From: Amblyornis subalaris
Taxonomy: Eukaryota > Chordata > Aves > Passeriformes > Ptilonorhynchidae
Assembly: GCA_018881555.1 (NCBI GenBank)
Contig: JACAXG010000081.1
Span: forward strand, 3,294,674-3,358,673
Reading direction: 5' to 3'
DNA length: 64,000 nt
The notes below the pieces were generated by a model that was given only the letters and a program-made list of their open reading frames with translations, was not told where the DNA came from and did no database searches. Made by a program: the position numbers and the translations under genes. Position 1 is the stretch's first letter. Each line of letters opens with the position of its first letter. Of this stretch, positions 54,288 to 64,000 are shown in pieces.

Positions 54288-56080
54288 GTGAGTCTGGGGG
54301 GTTTGTNGGGAATGGGGGGTCCTGCCGGGGGGCTGCCGTGACGATGCCAGGGGGCAGAGGCTCGTGCTGGAATGGGAGCCAGGGCTGGAGGTCAGTGGGG
54401 CAGCAGGGGGAACCCCCACTATGGCACCACCAATGGAGGTGCCCCAACTCTCTTGGGAAGGGCTCGGGTGCAGTTCCTGCATCAGGTGACCTCCGTGGCC
54501 AAACCCCTGCACTCTGGGAGGCACAGGGGACTGATCCCTCTGGGGACGGCGCCAGGACATTACCCTGCTTGGCTCCTTTCCCTCCTNTTACCAGTTTCGC
54601 AGCGAGCTCCAGGAATGACCCATTTCCAAGGAGCCGGCACGGAGGTGGGTGCCGCGGCACCGCTGGCTCCCAACACCCACCACCGGGTCACCCCTTTCTC
54701 GGGGGCTGAAGACAAGCTCCCCGCTGCAATGCTGAGGCCACCCTAGTCCCCTCTGGCGTTTGCTTTGGGGGGAGATTTTGGGGGGGGCGGCTCCAGGAAG
54801 GATGCCGGGGCGGCGGTTGCCAGGGCAGCGGCAGTGGAGGATGGCGGGATGCTCCAGAGATGTGCAGGGAAGGGGAAAAAAGAGAGCCGGGAGCTTCACC
54901 GGGTGATTTGAAGGGACAGAAGTCGGTCAGAGCCACGGTGGCTCCTGGCAGAGCCCGGCTTTGACGTGGGGTCCCAGCACCCCAGCCAGAGAATAACGGG
55001 GTTCAGCGCTGAGCCCGATTTGGGAAGCACTGAAACCAGCGCCANGCGGGAGGATGTTCCAGGAGGAAGCAGGAGGGAGCGAGCGGGGCTGGCAGGCGCC
55101 CAGTGCAGCTGCCCTGCTCCTCGGGAAGNTTTTGGGATAAAGCCGAGCGGGTTTGGCGCTGGGGAAGGGGCCGGATCCTTTCTCTTGCTCCAAGCCTGCT
55201 CCAGTTGCCCTGGCCCGCGGCGCCTCCCCGGGCTCCGTTGGGCCCAGCCAGAGCGAACAGGAGACATTGGGAGACCCCAAGAATGACCTCACCAGCCCCA
55301 AAATGACCCAACACGCGCGGATNTGCCCCCTACAGCGGGCCCTACACCCAGGCAACAGTCCCCCAAACTGCGAGCAGCTTTAGGATACAGCTTGTGCACC
55401 CATCCTGCCCCAGCAGCACCTTTTAGTGCAAAACACCCTTTTATTTTGGCCCNCCTTTACTGTCCCATCCGGGCTGAGTTATTTTGGGACTCTTCAGCAG
55501 TACCATGGGTTGAACCCCACATCACCGGCCCGGGGGTGTGTTGGGGGGCTCGCGCCACCCCCGGTCCTCCCGTCCTTATCTCGGCAGCACTGATGGGCTC
55601 TAATGCAATATTTCCCGGCGGTTGCCATGGCAGCCCATGTGAGGTCACCAAATAGACTTAATTCACCCCTCCCAGGAGACGGGTAATTAATGAAAAATGA
55701 TGATAACCAGATCCCACTCCCCCTCTTCCCCCCCTTAATTGCCCTGGATCACTGGAGAGGCCCCGCTGGGTTTGGGGGCCACAGTGTCCTTCGGGGAATT
55801 TCTGGGGCCACCCTGGGCTCTTGCTGCACAATTTGGGGTGAAACGGGGATACCTTGGTCCTCCCGGGAATGGGTGTGCAGTGTCTAGGTGGGTGTGGGGT
55901 CCGTGGCAGGCGGGACGGGGGGTGCTTCAATGCAGGCTGCTGGGGCGTGGAACCCCTGCGCTGGCTCCACCCACCTCCCACCCAGCACCCAGCACGTCCC
56001 CGCCTGCGAGGGGCTGCGGGACCGGGCCGGTGGGCCGTGGTCGCGGGGACCATCGCCGGCTCCGTGCCCGCCAGCTTCAT
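54288..56080. other. Interval between candidate exons and NAV1 CpG island
   Basis: No exon with supported coding sequence. It contains X-box-like and homeodomain-like motifs, listed separately, and G-rich tracts. If the upstream exons belong to NAV1 this is intron; otherwise it is NAV1 upstream DNA. Confidence 0.5.
55560..55715. promoter_or_regulatory. Candidate enhancer: X-box plus homeodomain sites
   Basis: GTTGCCATGGCAGC at 55621-55634 is an almost perfect palindromic RFX X-box. It is followed by GAGGTCACC (nuclear-receptor-like half site) and TAATTAATGA at 55684-55693. The block is AT-richer than its surroundings and lies ~0.9 kb before the NAV1 ATG. Regulation of NAV1 is inference. Confidence 0.35.
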
Positions 56081-56580
56081 CCCTCGCCCCAGGGGTCCTG
56101 TGTCCCCCAAGGGTCCTGCACAGAGCGCTGTCCCCGCGGTCCCTCGCGGCCGTGCCGGTCCCGCCTCGCCCCGGGGTCCCCTCCGGTCCCTCCGCCGCGC
56201 GCGGCCCCGCCCGGCCCCGCCCCTTGGCGCGCGCCCCCTCCCCTCCCTCCCTCGCTGCCCGCCGCGGGCGCGCGCGCCGCGCCCCGCCCCTTGGCCGCGC
56301 CAGAGGAGGGCGGGCCCTTTTTGTTCGTCCCTGACATTCCGCTGGTTCGCAGTGTCCTGCCGGCGGCGGAGCGGCGAGGTGGGGCCGTGCCGCTCACCGC
56401 CCCCCCCCGCCCGCGCCATCCCCTCCCCTCCCCTCCCCGCTCCGCTCCGCTCCGCTCCGCCCCGCCTCGTCCCGCCCCGCCCCGGCCGGTGGGACGGGCG
56501 CTGACGGCGCCTCTCCCTCTGTCTCGCCCGGTGTGTCCTCGGTGCCGCAGCAACAGCAGCAGCAGCGCCCGGCGGGTTAA

Positions 56581-56688
56581 ATGGTTGCAGCGCGGGGATG
56601 CTGGGGAGCAACCTCAAGAGCCTTCCCGACGTGGAGCTGGGCGAGGAGGAGCGCGGCTACCGGCGGGGCCCCGACGGCAGCACCGTGA
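56581..56688 (+). other. uORF overlapping the NAV1 start
   Basis: An ATG 17 bases before the NAV1 ATG opens a 35-codon frame out of phase with NAV1, ending TGA at 56686-56688 inside the NAV1 coding sequence. Its context (T at -3, G at +4) is moderate; the NAV1 ATG has G at -3. If this ATG lies in the mature mRNA it would lower NAV1 initiation through leaky scanning. Confidence 0.55.
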
Positions 56689-57276
56689 TGCCGAAGCGGG
56701 CGAAGGCGGCGGCGGCCGCGGGGCCGCGGGGCGCGGAGCTGCGCGTCTTCAAGGCGAGCAGCGCGGAGGGGCGGCTGCCGGCCGGCTCTAACCTGCGCAA
56801 GCAGAAGTCCCTCACCAACCTCGCCTTCCTCACGGACGCCGAGAAGAAGCGGCAGCTCTACGAGCCCCGCTGGAGCGACGACATGGCCAAGGCGGCGGCT
56901 CCGGGGGCGGCGGCGGCGGGGGGCGGCGGGCGCGGCGGCCCCCGCGGGCGGGACGCGCCCGCCATGTCGCGGAGCCTGTCCCGCTCCGAGCACTCGCTGC
57001 TGTCNCCGCGCCCCGCCGGCCCCGCCAAGCCGCCGCCCGCCGGGAAGCCGAGCCGCATCCCCCGCGGGCCCTACGCCGAGGTGAAGCCCCTCAGCAAGGC
57101 CCCCGAGGCGGGCGGCGGCGGCGGCGGCAACGGCAAGTGCGACGACGAGTTGCTGGGCGGGAAGGGGCCGGCGGTGGCGGCGGGCACCGAGGAGAAGCCG
57201 TACCTGAAGGTGGACCCCGAGCTGGTGGTGACGGTGCTGGGCGACCTGGAGCAGCTGCTCTTCAGCCAAATGCTGG
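56598..57276 (+). CDS. NAV1: NAV1 first coding exon (226 codons + 1 base)
   Basis: Neuron navigator 1 binds microtubule plus ends and acts in neuronal migration and growth-cone guidance. The full protein is about 1,880 aa with a C-terminal AAA-type domain; only its N terminus is here. The match to human NAV1, as I remember it, is clear: MLGSNLKSLPDVEL at the start, MPKRAKA at 31-37, SNLRKQKSLTNL at 64-75, LYEPRWSDDMAK at 88-98 (human EPEWSDDMAK), LSRSEHSLL at 127-135, GKPSRIPRGPYAEVKPLSK at 149-167 and LKVDPELVVTVLGDLEQLL at 203-221. Between these blocks are Ala/Gly/Pro-rich stretches richer than in mammals, in keeping with local GC content. The donor G|GTGAGT leaves phase 1. All later exons are beyond the window. 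The ambiguous base at 57005 is in a Ser third position. Confidence 0.95.
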
Positions 57277-57459
57277 GTGAGTGCGGCCGGCGCGACCGCC
57301 GGGCTCGACGTCGGGGTGGGAATGGCCGGAGGTGGCAGCTGGAGGCGTCGGGGCTCCTGACACTCCGTGAGGGACCCGCTGGTGGCCGCCTCAGTGTCTT
57401 CAAGCAGAGGGGGGCTGGGGGAAAAGGAGGCATCGGCCTCGGTGTCCCCAGTCAATCTT

Positions 57460-57880
57460 AGAATCACAGGATGGTTTGGGTTGGAAGAGACCTCAAAGCT
57501 CATCCTGTTCTACCCCTACCATAGACAGGGACACCTTCCACTCTCCCAGGTTGCTCCAAGCCTGTCCAGCCTGCCTTGGACATGTCCAGGGATGGGGCAG
57601 CCACAGCTTCTCTAGGCAACCTGTGCCTCCCCTGGGAAGAGCTTTTTCCCAATATCCCACCTAATCCTGTCTTCTGGCAGTGGGAAGCCATTCCCCCTTG
57701 TGCTGTCACTCCATCCCTTGTTCCAAGTCCTCTTCAGCTCTCTTGGAGCCCCTTTAGGCACTGGAAGGGGCTCTAAGGTCTCTCTGGAGCCTTCCCTTCT
57801 CCAGGTGCACACCCCGAGCTCTCCCAGCCTGGCTCCAGAGCAGAGGGGCTCCAGCCCTTGGAGTATCTCCAAGGCATGCT
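57460..57880 (-). mobile_element. CR1 fragment
   Basis: TTAGAATCACAGGATGGTTT through CAGTGGGAAGCCATTCCCCC to GGGCTCCAGCCCTTGGAGTA: CR1 3' end antisense to NAV1, starting about 180 bases after the exon 1 donor. Confidence 0.9.
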
Positions 57881-60789
57881 GAGGGAAAGCGCTGTCAGCC
57901 AGCCGAGGGGCCAGCACAGCCGCCTCTTGCCTTGGAGGAAAGGCAGTTCCTCCTCACAAGCAGTGGCAGGTGGTGGTGGAGCTTGTCCTTCCCCATGTGT
58001 CTTGTCGGCTGTCCCTTGTCTCAACACCCACCAAACATGATGGAGGCTGCACAGCCGAGTGCCACAGCTGCTCCCCACCATCAGGCTAGCTCACCCCAGG
58101 GGTGACCTTGGGAAGCTGGTGGTGGAGGTGCCGTGTGAGGGTTCTGTGCTGCTGCCATGCCTTGGGCAGATCCAGAGCTCCACCAGGGTCTGGGGATCTG
58201 GCAGAGAAGGGTTCTCCAAGGATGCTGCTACAGGGTTTGTGTGAGCCGGTTTCGGGTTGCACCCTGTGGGTTTGATCCCTGATCTTGTTGTGCATGCTGG
58301 GGGTTTCCACGAAAACAGTGAGCGCTGGCCCAGCACCAGCCGTGCCCCTGACCCGGAACCCGCTGCCCCCGTCACGGGCCGTGGCGCTGGGTCTCAGTAC
58401 GGGTGAGCCCAGCCCTTGCCATTCCCTTATGGCTGCATGCCGATTTCTAGGAATCGTGGCTGCCTCGGGAGCCCTCTGCTTCCCACTGACGTCCAGTCTT
58501 TCCCTGCATCCTAACCGGCAGTGCCTGAGGGCTTGGCTGGGCAAGGACCGCAGGGGCTTTCAGCTCTGAAGAGGTCTNTTTGGTCTGGTGAACTGGCGTG
58601 AGAAAGTGGCAAAGGATCCCTGCACAGCCGTTGTGGTGCTCTTGGTGCTCAAGCTGGTGGCTGTAAAGCCCTGGTGGTTGGTGGTGGTGGGGGAGCAGCA
58701 GTACAGGCAGGATTGGAGCCTTCAGTCCGTTCAAGTTCCCTGCCTGGAACCTCTTTTTATGAGGCCTTGTTCAGCACTTGAGCTGGCTTGAGATGCCTTG
58801 TCCTTGCTGCATGATGAAGAGAAAGGGGAGAGATTTGCCCCGACTGGGGCCTGGGAAAGGTGGTTTGGAGATGTGGAGTGAGCTGGAATGTGTGCCAAAG
58901 CCAGGCACCTGTAAAGCCACGCTTGCCGAGTCTGGTTCCCTGCATACCCCTGGCTGCTCCAGGAGCCTTGGGGCTGTCACAGCCCCTGCTCCAGTGCGGG
59001 GCTCTGGCACAGCATGCACCAGCATGTGCTGGCACACAGGCATGGAGCCTTCCAGACCACTGCCCTTGGCCCCCTGGCCATACCCCAGCCACAGNGACAG
59101 CAGCAGTGCCCTCCTTGGCAGGGTCTGCCCAGCTGCTGGAGCATCCCGGAGTTTGCAAGTGGAAAGCCACAGAGTGAGCTTGAGGCCTGGGCAGGCAGAC
59201 TGTGAGATGCAGGAGGTCAGCCTGGCTGCGGGGGCTCAGGCTGCCCTGGTGGTCCCACAGCTGATCTCACAGACATCCATCCTCAGTCCTAGTGCCGTGG
59301 TAGCACCAGATGCCACGGGAGCAGGGTAGGGTTGTAGGAGGATTTGTCACTTATGGGACTAACAGATTGCCACTCACTGGTGTTGGGATGCCTGAGGGAA
59401 TCTCAGTGTCCCCCCGTGATGCTCTGCTCTTTGGTGGGAGTTTTCCTCAGCACCCCTGAGAGAAATTCTGGCAGAACTGGCCCACGTAGGAGTGACTTAC
59501 GGTTTGTGGATGTTGCTGGAGTACCAGAGATCCAAGACAGGGACTTTTGCACGTTCTGAGGAAGATCATGGTTGTGGAAGTACCCCCAGCAATTGATTTG
59601 GTTTCTGTGGTGTTGCCAAGCCTCTGCCTGTGTCAGTCAGGGCTGACCTCGGCCTTGGGAGGTGTTGAANACCCCTTTGGACTGCATTTCGCATCTGAGG
59701 GCTTGGTCAGCTGGCCCGTGAGGGTCAAACTCTGCCAAATCTGTCCTCTGAACCCCCAGCTCTGTGTATTGCCAAAACATAATTTTCCAAGACATGTGGA
59801 CTGCCGGGCTTCCTGCAGGGGAGATTGAGGGCTGTGTCCAGAGTCNGATGGGGACAGTGTCTGGGGTGGACAGAGCAGGAGCTTCACCCTGCTGAAACTT
59901 CCCTTCTGTGGGGCTGTACTTCCCATGTTCACAGGAGTTGTGATGTTGAGTCACACCTACTTACCCAGGCCAACCATGACCTGGCACGTCTGTGACAGCC
60001 TCTGTGGTGGGGATGCCAACAGGAGCCTGGGGATGGGGAGGGGACAGAGCAGTGTGACGGTGGTGGCACAACCACAGCTGAGGATGTGTGAACATCCGCT
60101 GAGCCTCCAGTCCAGACCTCTTTGCTTGTACATCTGGTGCGATCCAGGCGGATGAAACCTTCTCCAGCAGTGATGGTACCTTCCACAACCTGGCTCCTCC
60201 AGGAAGAGGTGGTTCCTGCAGTGAAGATGGACCTAGAAGGAACAGGATCCCACGAGAGTGGGATTCAGGAGAGTGGGCTTCATGCCTTGCTAGGGCTGGT
60301 GAGGAGCACTGGGAGAGGGACTTTCTCCTGGTTGCCACAGAGGGAGGGAAGGAAGGTCTCTGCTGTTTTCATCAATCCCTTTGGCAAGAGAAACACCAAC
60401 CTGAGCTGTTTGGACATGTCTGCTGGAGGACACCCTATCTAGAGTGGCATGGAAAGACCCACAAGCTCGGTTTGTGCTGGGAAGAGAGAGGTGGGAATTT
60501 CAGGGACTTCCAGCCTCTGCAGATATGGTTGTCCTTGAACTGCTGACCTGTGTTGAGAAGCCTGTGCTGCTTCTGAGCCGTGGTGGCTTCCAGAGACGTT
60601 GTGTGTCTTTGGTCTCCACACCTGAGTTCTCATCTCCACCTCATGCTTTTCCTGCCAGAAGCACTCCCAAGCCTCTCTTGGCCAAAAATACAGTTTATTC
60701 AGTAATGGCCAAATGTTACCTCTCATTTGGTCGCTGCCGCTGCCTCATGTGTTTGATGGCACTGAAGCCTTTGTAGCTGAACCGTGTTT

Positions 60790-60960
60790 AAAGCAGAGCA
60801 GCCCGCGTAAAGCCGGGAGAGGTCACCGGCACCCAGCGACCACATGTTCTTTGTAGAGGCTATTTCCATCATCCAAATTATATATTTTGCATCAACCAAA
60901 GGCTGAGGCTTCTCATCAAAGCTGACTGGCAGCTCGGGTTGCTAATTACACCAGTGCCCA
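60790..60960. promoter_or_regulatory. Possible conserved noncoding element A in NAV1 intron 1
   Basis: An AT-richer island in GC-rich intron with CATCCAAATTATATATTTTG and GTTGCTAATTACACC (homeodomain-like TAATTA at 60943-60948). Conservation cannot be judged here. Confidence 0.25.
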
Positions 60961-61139
60961 ACCACAGGATGAAGGGGACGGAGGGCACGTGGCCAGCGTG
61001 GTGGAAGAGCTGGTTGTGCAGAGCTGGCCATGCCGTGTCTGCGTGCAATGGACAGGAGTGTGCAGGTGCAGGGGTGTGTGTGGGCTGTGTGTGCAGTGCC
61101 CAGCATGATGGCTGCACTTACCTAGAGCTCCCCAGAGCA

Positions 61140-61260
61140 CCTCTGAGATCTGCAGCTGCTTTCTGCAGCCCTTTCCTTATCCATCTTTTGCTGGATGTGG
61201 TGCCTCTTAAGTGGCTGCTAATTTGCATCAGTGAATAAGTGGTCAGTGTTGCGTGGGCCA
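61140..61260. promoter_or_regulatory. Possible conserved noncoding element B in NAV1 intron 1
   Basis: CTCTTAAGTGGC (NKX2-like TTAAGTG) is followed by a perfect POU octamer ATTTGCAT at 61221-61228, flanked by CAGCTG-type E-boxes. Function inferred only from motif clustering. Confidence 0.3.
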
Positions 61261-63364
61261 GAGCCCAGGCAGGCACACGTGTGATCCCGGGGGAGATGGT
61301 GTTCCCCGAAATGCTCGCTGCAGGAGTCCGCAGCCCTGCCAAACTCTGCAGGTGCAACTGTAACCCATCTCAGTCCTGCAGCCCTTGGGTGGGCCATGCC
61401 ACCCTTCTCAGGTGGCCCAGCAGGGATGTCCTTGCNGGACAGCACTGCGGGGACCCGATACCCCCATGGTGCCGACATGCAGGCAGAACAGAGCCCAGCT
61501 GTGGTCAGGCTGGCTCTGGGTGGGCAGCGGGTGCCAGCAGCCCTTCAGTGCTGGGGAGGAGAGCCAAGGGCTGGAATGGGCAGATGGGCTCGGTGACGGG
61601 CAGGAGCTGCACATCACATCTGACTCTGTTTGGTTTAAAAAGTAAACCACAGTGCAGGAAAGACACTTGTTTGGCATCTGACATGTCCTGTGTGAGGACA
61701 TTCCTGACCCCAGTGGAGATGGGAACCAAGGTATTTCCTCCTGATTGCCATCCTTACTGGGAGGTGCACGGTGTGGGATTAAAGAAGCACTTCTGCCCCA
61801 TGTTGTTCCTACCAGTTTAATTAAGCAGTAACGGGCCTGTGGCAGCACTGTGCAGCAGTAGCCAGGCTCCCTGGCAGGAGATCATGAGGAGGTCAGAGAC
61901 CAAGTAGCTCTTCACAGTGATGGGAGCAGGTTATTGCCTCATAAAGTGCTGTGGCTGTCCTGATACCACTAATGCTATTCCTCTCTTATGGCCTTTGTGT
62001 GACGGCGTCCATGTGACGAGGTCATTGGGATGGGGATTTATTTCCTTTTGCCCACAGAACTGGAATCCTGCCTTTGGGGTAGGAGTGAGGAGAAAGGGGA
62101 GTGGTACACGGTCGTGTTGCTGCTTCCAGCCTGCTCTCAGGAGCTGATAGCGAGTAGTAGATGTCTCCTCCCTCCAGCTGAGATGGCTGCAGTGACTGGG
62201 GAGAAGATCTGGAAATGTGATCCAAGGGCTCCAGAGCTTCTGCTGAAGCTGTTTGGGCTGTGCCACGTTCCCAGTGATTATGGCAGTGTGGAAAAAGGGC
62301 TGAGAAGAAATTAAATCCAGATTTGTCTTTCTAAATTTCCCATGGAAAGGTAGTGGAACAAACTTGAAGACAAAGATATTTGAGGATGCACTGCTGAAAG
62401 AAGTTCTCCCCAAAGAGCCTGAAAATTCCTGTTCAAATGGGGCTTTCCCAGTGACTGCCTGTATCTTGCCCCCAAATCCAACACGTGTCCGATAAGAAAA
62501 TATGTAAACGAATGGAAAATTATGGTAGTTCTGGAAGTGCTATTTGGGATCTGCTGGTGGGATGTGACCACAGTGGTACCTGGGTGATGTCCACTCAAGG
62601 CATTGCGGTCCCCTGGGGGTGACTGCTGAGGGCTGCTGGGATGGACCCAGCCCATGCATGGGTCCTGCCTGGCCCCAGTGCCTCGTGAGAAGTGTGCTTC
62701 CACGTGGGTGGCACTTGGGGAACTGGTAGCAGTTATGGGTCCTTCTGGAGAGCCCCTTCCTCATGCCCCCTGTTCCTGACTTTGTGTATTTGGCTTCTCC
62801 TGCTGTGGCATGTGTCTCTGTGCCCATAGCCCTCCCTTGTCACAAGTCCCCACACCATCAATCACCCTGTTGTGTCCATTTAGGTTCCCAGCTCTTTGTC
62901 TTCCTGTGCAGCTTCTCATGTTGCCAGAAAACAATGTCCCTGGTCCCCTCTGTCCACAGTTCCTCCCTGCCCACTCTCTCTCAAGCATCTGAGGACAGCA
63001 CTTGGCTAATGCTCGTGCCCACTGCAAGGGGGAGGATTCGTTCCAGCTCAGCACAGAACCAGAGNCTGCACCCTCTGAGGTGTGTAACCTGTGAGTGACG
63101 CCAACCTCCAATGCCAGCCCGTCTGCCGTGGCCAGCATGTGCCTCCCAGCTTCCGTGGCTCAGCTGCAGTCCTGCCTGGGGGTGACCGGGCGGTTTGCTG
63201 TAGGGCTGCAGTCTTGGGGTCAAGACCACCTGGCTGTGTGGTGTCAGGTGGACCTACTGGCACATCCTCTGAATCAGTCATTTGTCTGGTCCAGAGTGTC
63301 TTTTGTAGCACCATGCATGTGGCATTTGGTGCCCTGCATGCGCAGGGGGAGCAGTGTCCTGGAG

Positions 63365-63655
63365 TCATGTGCATGTGCAGTGTTCCTGGTAACAGTGACT
63401 GCAGTGTCCTGGGCTCTGTGTGTGTGTGGTGTTCCCGGTACCTGTGACAGTGGTGGTGTGGGCTGTGTGTGTGTGTGTGGTGTTCCTGGTACCTGTGACA
63501 GTGGTGGTGTGGGCTGTGTGTGTGTGTGNNGTGTTCCTGGTACTGGTGACAGTGGTGTGGGCTCTGTGTGTGTGCAGTGTTCCTGGTACTGGTGACAGCA
63601 GTGTCCTGGGCCGTGTANGTGTGCGGTGTTCCTGGTACTGGTGGCAATGGTGAAA
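63365..63655. repeat. Minisatellite, ~50-60 bp units with internal (TG)n
   Basis: About five imperfect copies of GTGTTCCTGGTACCTGTGAC followed by GGGCTGTGTGTGTG tracts of variable length. Two adjacent undefined bases (63529-63530) fall inside a TG tract. Confidence 0.9.
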
Positions 63656-64000
63656 CTACTGAGCCTGGATCCTCTCCCTGGGTGGAGTGGGGATGGCTCC
63701 ATTGTTCTGTGGTATCTGAGTCCTTGTGCTCTCCAGGCTTCGCACCTTGAGTGTGTCTCATGCAGAGCCATGGGGATGCAGGAGATCAGATATGGTGCCA
63801 TTCTGCTGTATCCCCTACCCTGCAAAGTCACATCCTCCTCCAGAGCGAAGCAGCTCTCCCAGGGGAGACAGGGAAGGGGTTGCCACTTCTCCGGCTGGGA
63901 AGCAGTGAGCTTAGGAGGGTAGAGGACGTGCGAGGCTTGGAGCTCAGCTGAGAGGCTCAACGCTGCCTCGTGCTGGGGTGGAGGGGCAAAAGGGAGAGCA

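Larger units (their letters stand above)
56080..57330 (+). promoter_or_regulatory. NAV1: NAV1 CpG island and 5' UTR
   Basis: Very high C+G and CpG density runs from about 56080 through the first exon into the intron. Several CCGCCC/GGGCGG boxes lie near 56200-56320 and 56460-56490. A CTCCG pentamer array lies at about 56440-56463 and a short CAG tract at about 56548-56566, probably in the 5' UTR. No TATA box is clear. The transcription start cannot be fixed from sequence. Confidence 0.65.
57277..64000 (+). other. NAV1: NAV1 intron 1 (5' part)
   Basis: Begins at the NAV1 exon 1 donor and reaches the window end with no recognised next exon (expected to start with sequence like DPESQRKRTV). It contains one CR1 fragment, a minisatellite at the right end, and two AT-richer blocks with clustered homeodomain/POU-like motifs near 60.8 and 61.2 kb. 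Mammalian NAV1 also has a very long first intron. Confidence 0.75.

Overview
This window is vertebrate nuclear DNA, and most probably from a bird. It has intron-split genes with GT/AG splice sites, about a dozen CR1-type LINE fragments with the avian 3' end (ATTCTGTG-like octamers), and very GC-rich CpG-dense promoters next to AT-rich introns, as on avian microchromosomes. No bacterial, phage, plasmid or CRISPR features are present.

Layout: (1) 1-27,092 (+): the 3' part of LZTR1. Twelve coding exons (8,430-27,092) encode 514 residues, covering a linker, the last kelch blade, BTB1-BACK1 and BTB2-BACK2. The N-terminal kelch exons are not in the window. This part is AT-rich with long introns. 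(2) 27,093-29,818: a short tail-to-tail intergenic space with a probable LZTR1 poly(A) signal. (3) 29,819-38,255 (-): a complete 11-exon RNPEP gene (aminopeptidase B, 657 aa) with an intact zinc site and a bird-like Gly/Glu repeat near the N terminus. (4) 38,256-53,135: about 15 kb of GC-rich DNA with no confident gene. It holds GATCC-rich degenerate repeats, a second CpG-rich patch and several minisatellites. (5) 53,136-54,287 (+): two candidate coding exons whose splice phase fits alternative upstream exons of NAV1. (6) 56,598-57,276 (+): the first coding exon of NAV1 (226 codons plus 1 base), under a strong CpG island. (7) 57,277-64,000: the start of NAV1 intron 1.

The genes do not form a functional unit. 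LZTR1 is a CUL3 ubiquitin-ligase adaptor for RAS-family GTPases, RNPEP is a zinc exopeptidase, and NAV1 is a microtubule-associated neuronal guidance protein. The most notable large-scale point is the neighbourhood itself. LZTR1 belongs to the human 22q11.21 block, while RNPEP and NAV1 belong to human 1q32.1. As I recall, these lie on different chicken chromosomes. Here they sit under 3 kb apart, close to a change in base composition. That is either a lineage-specific rearrangement or an assembly join. I saw no convincing new multi-gene system.
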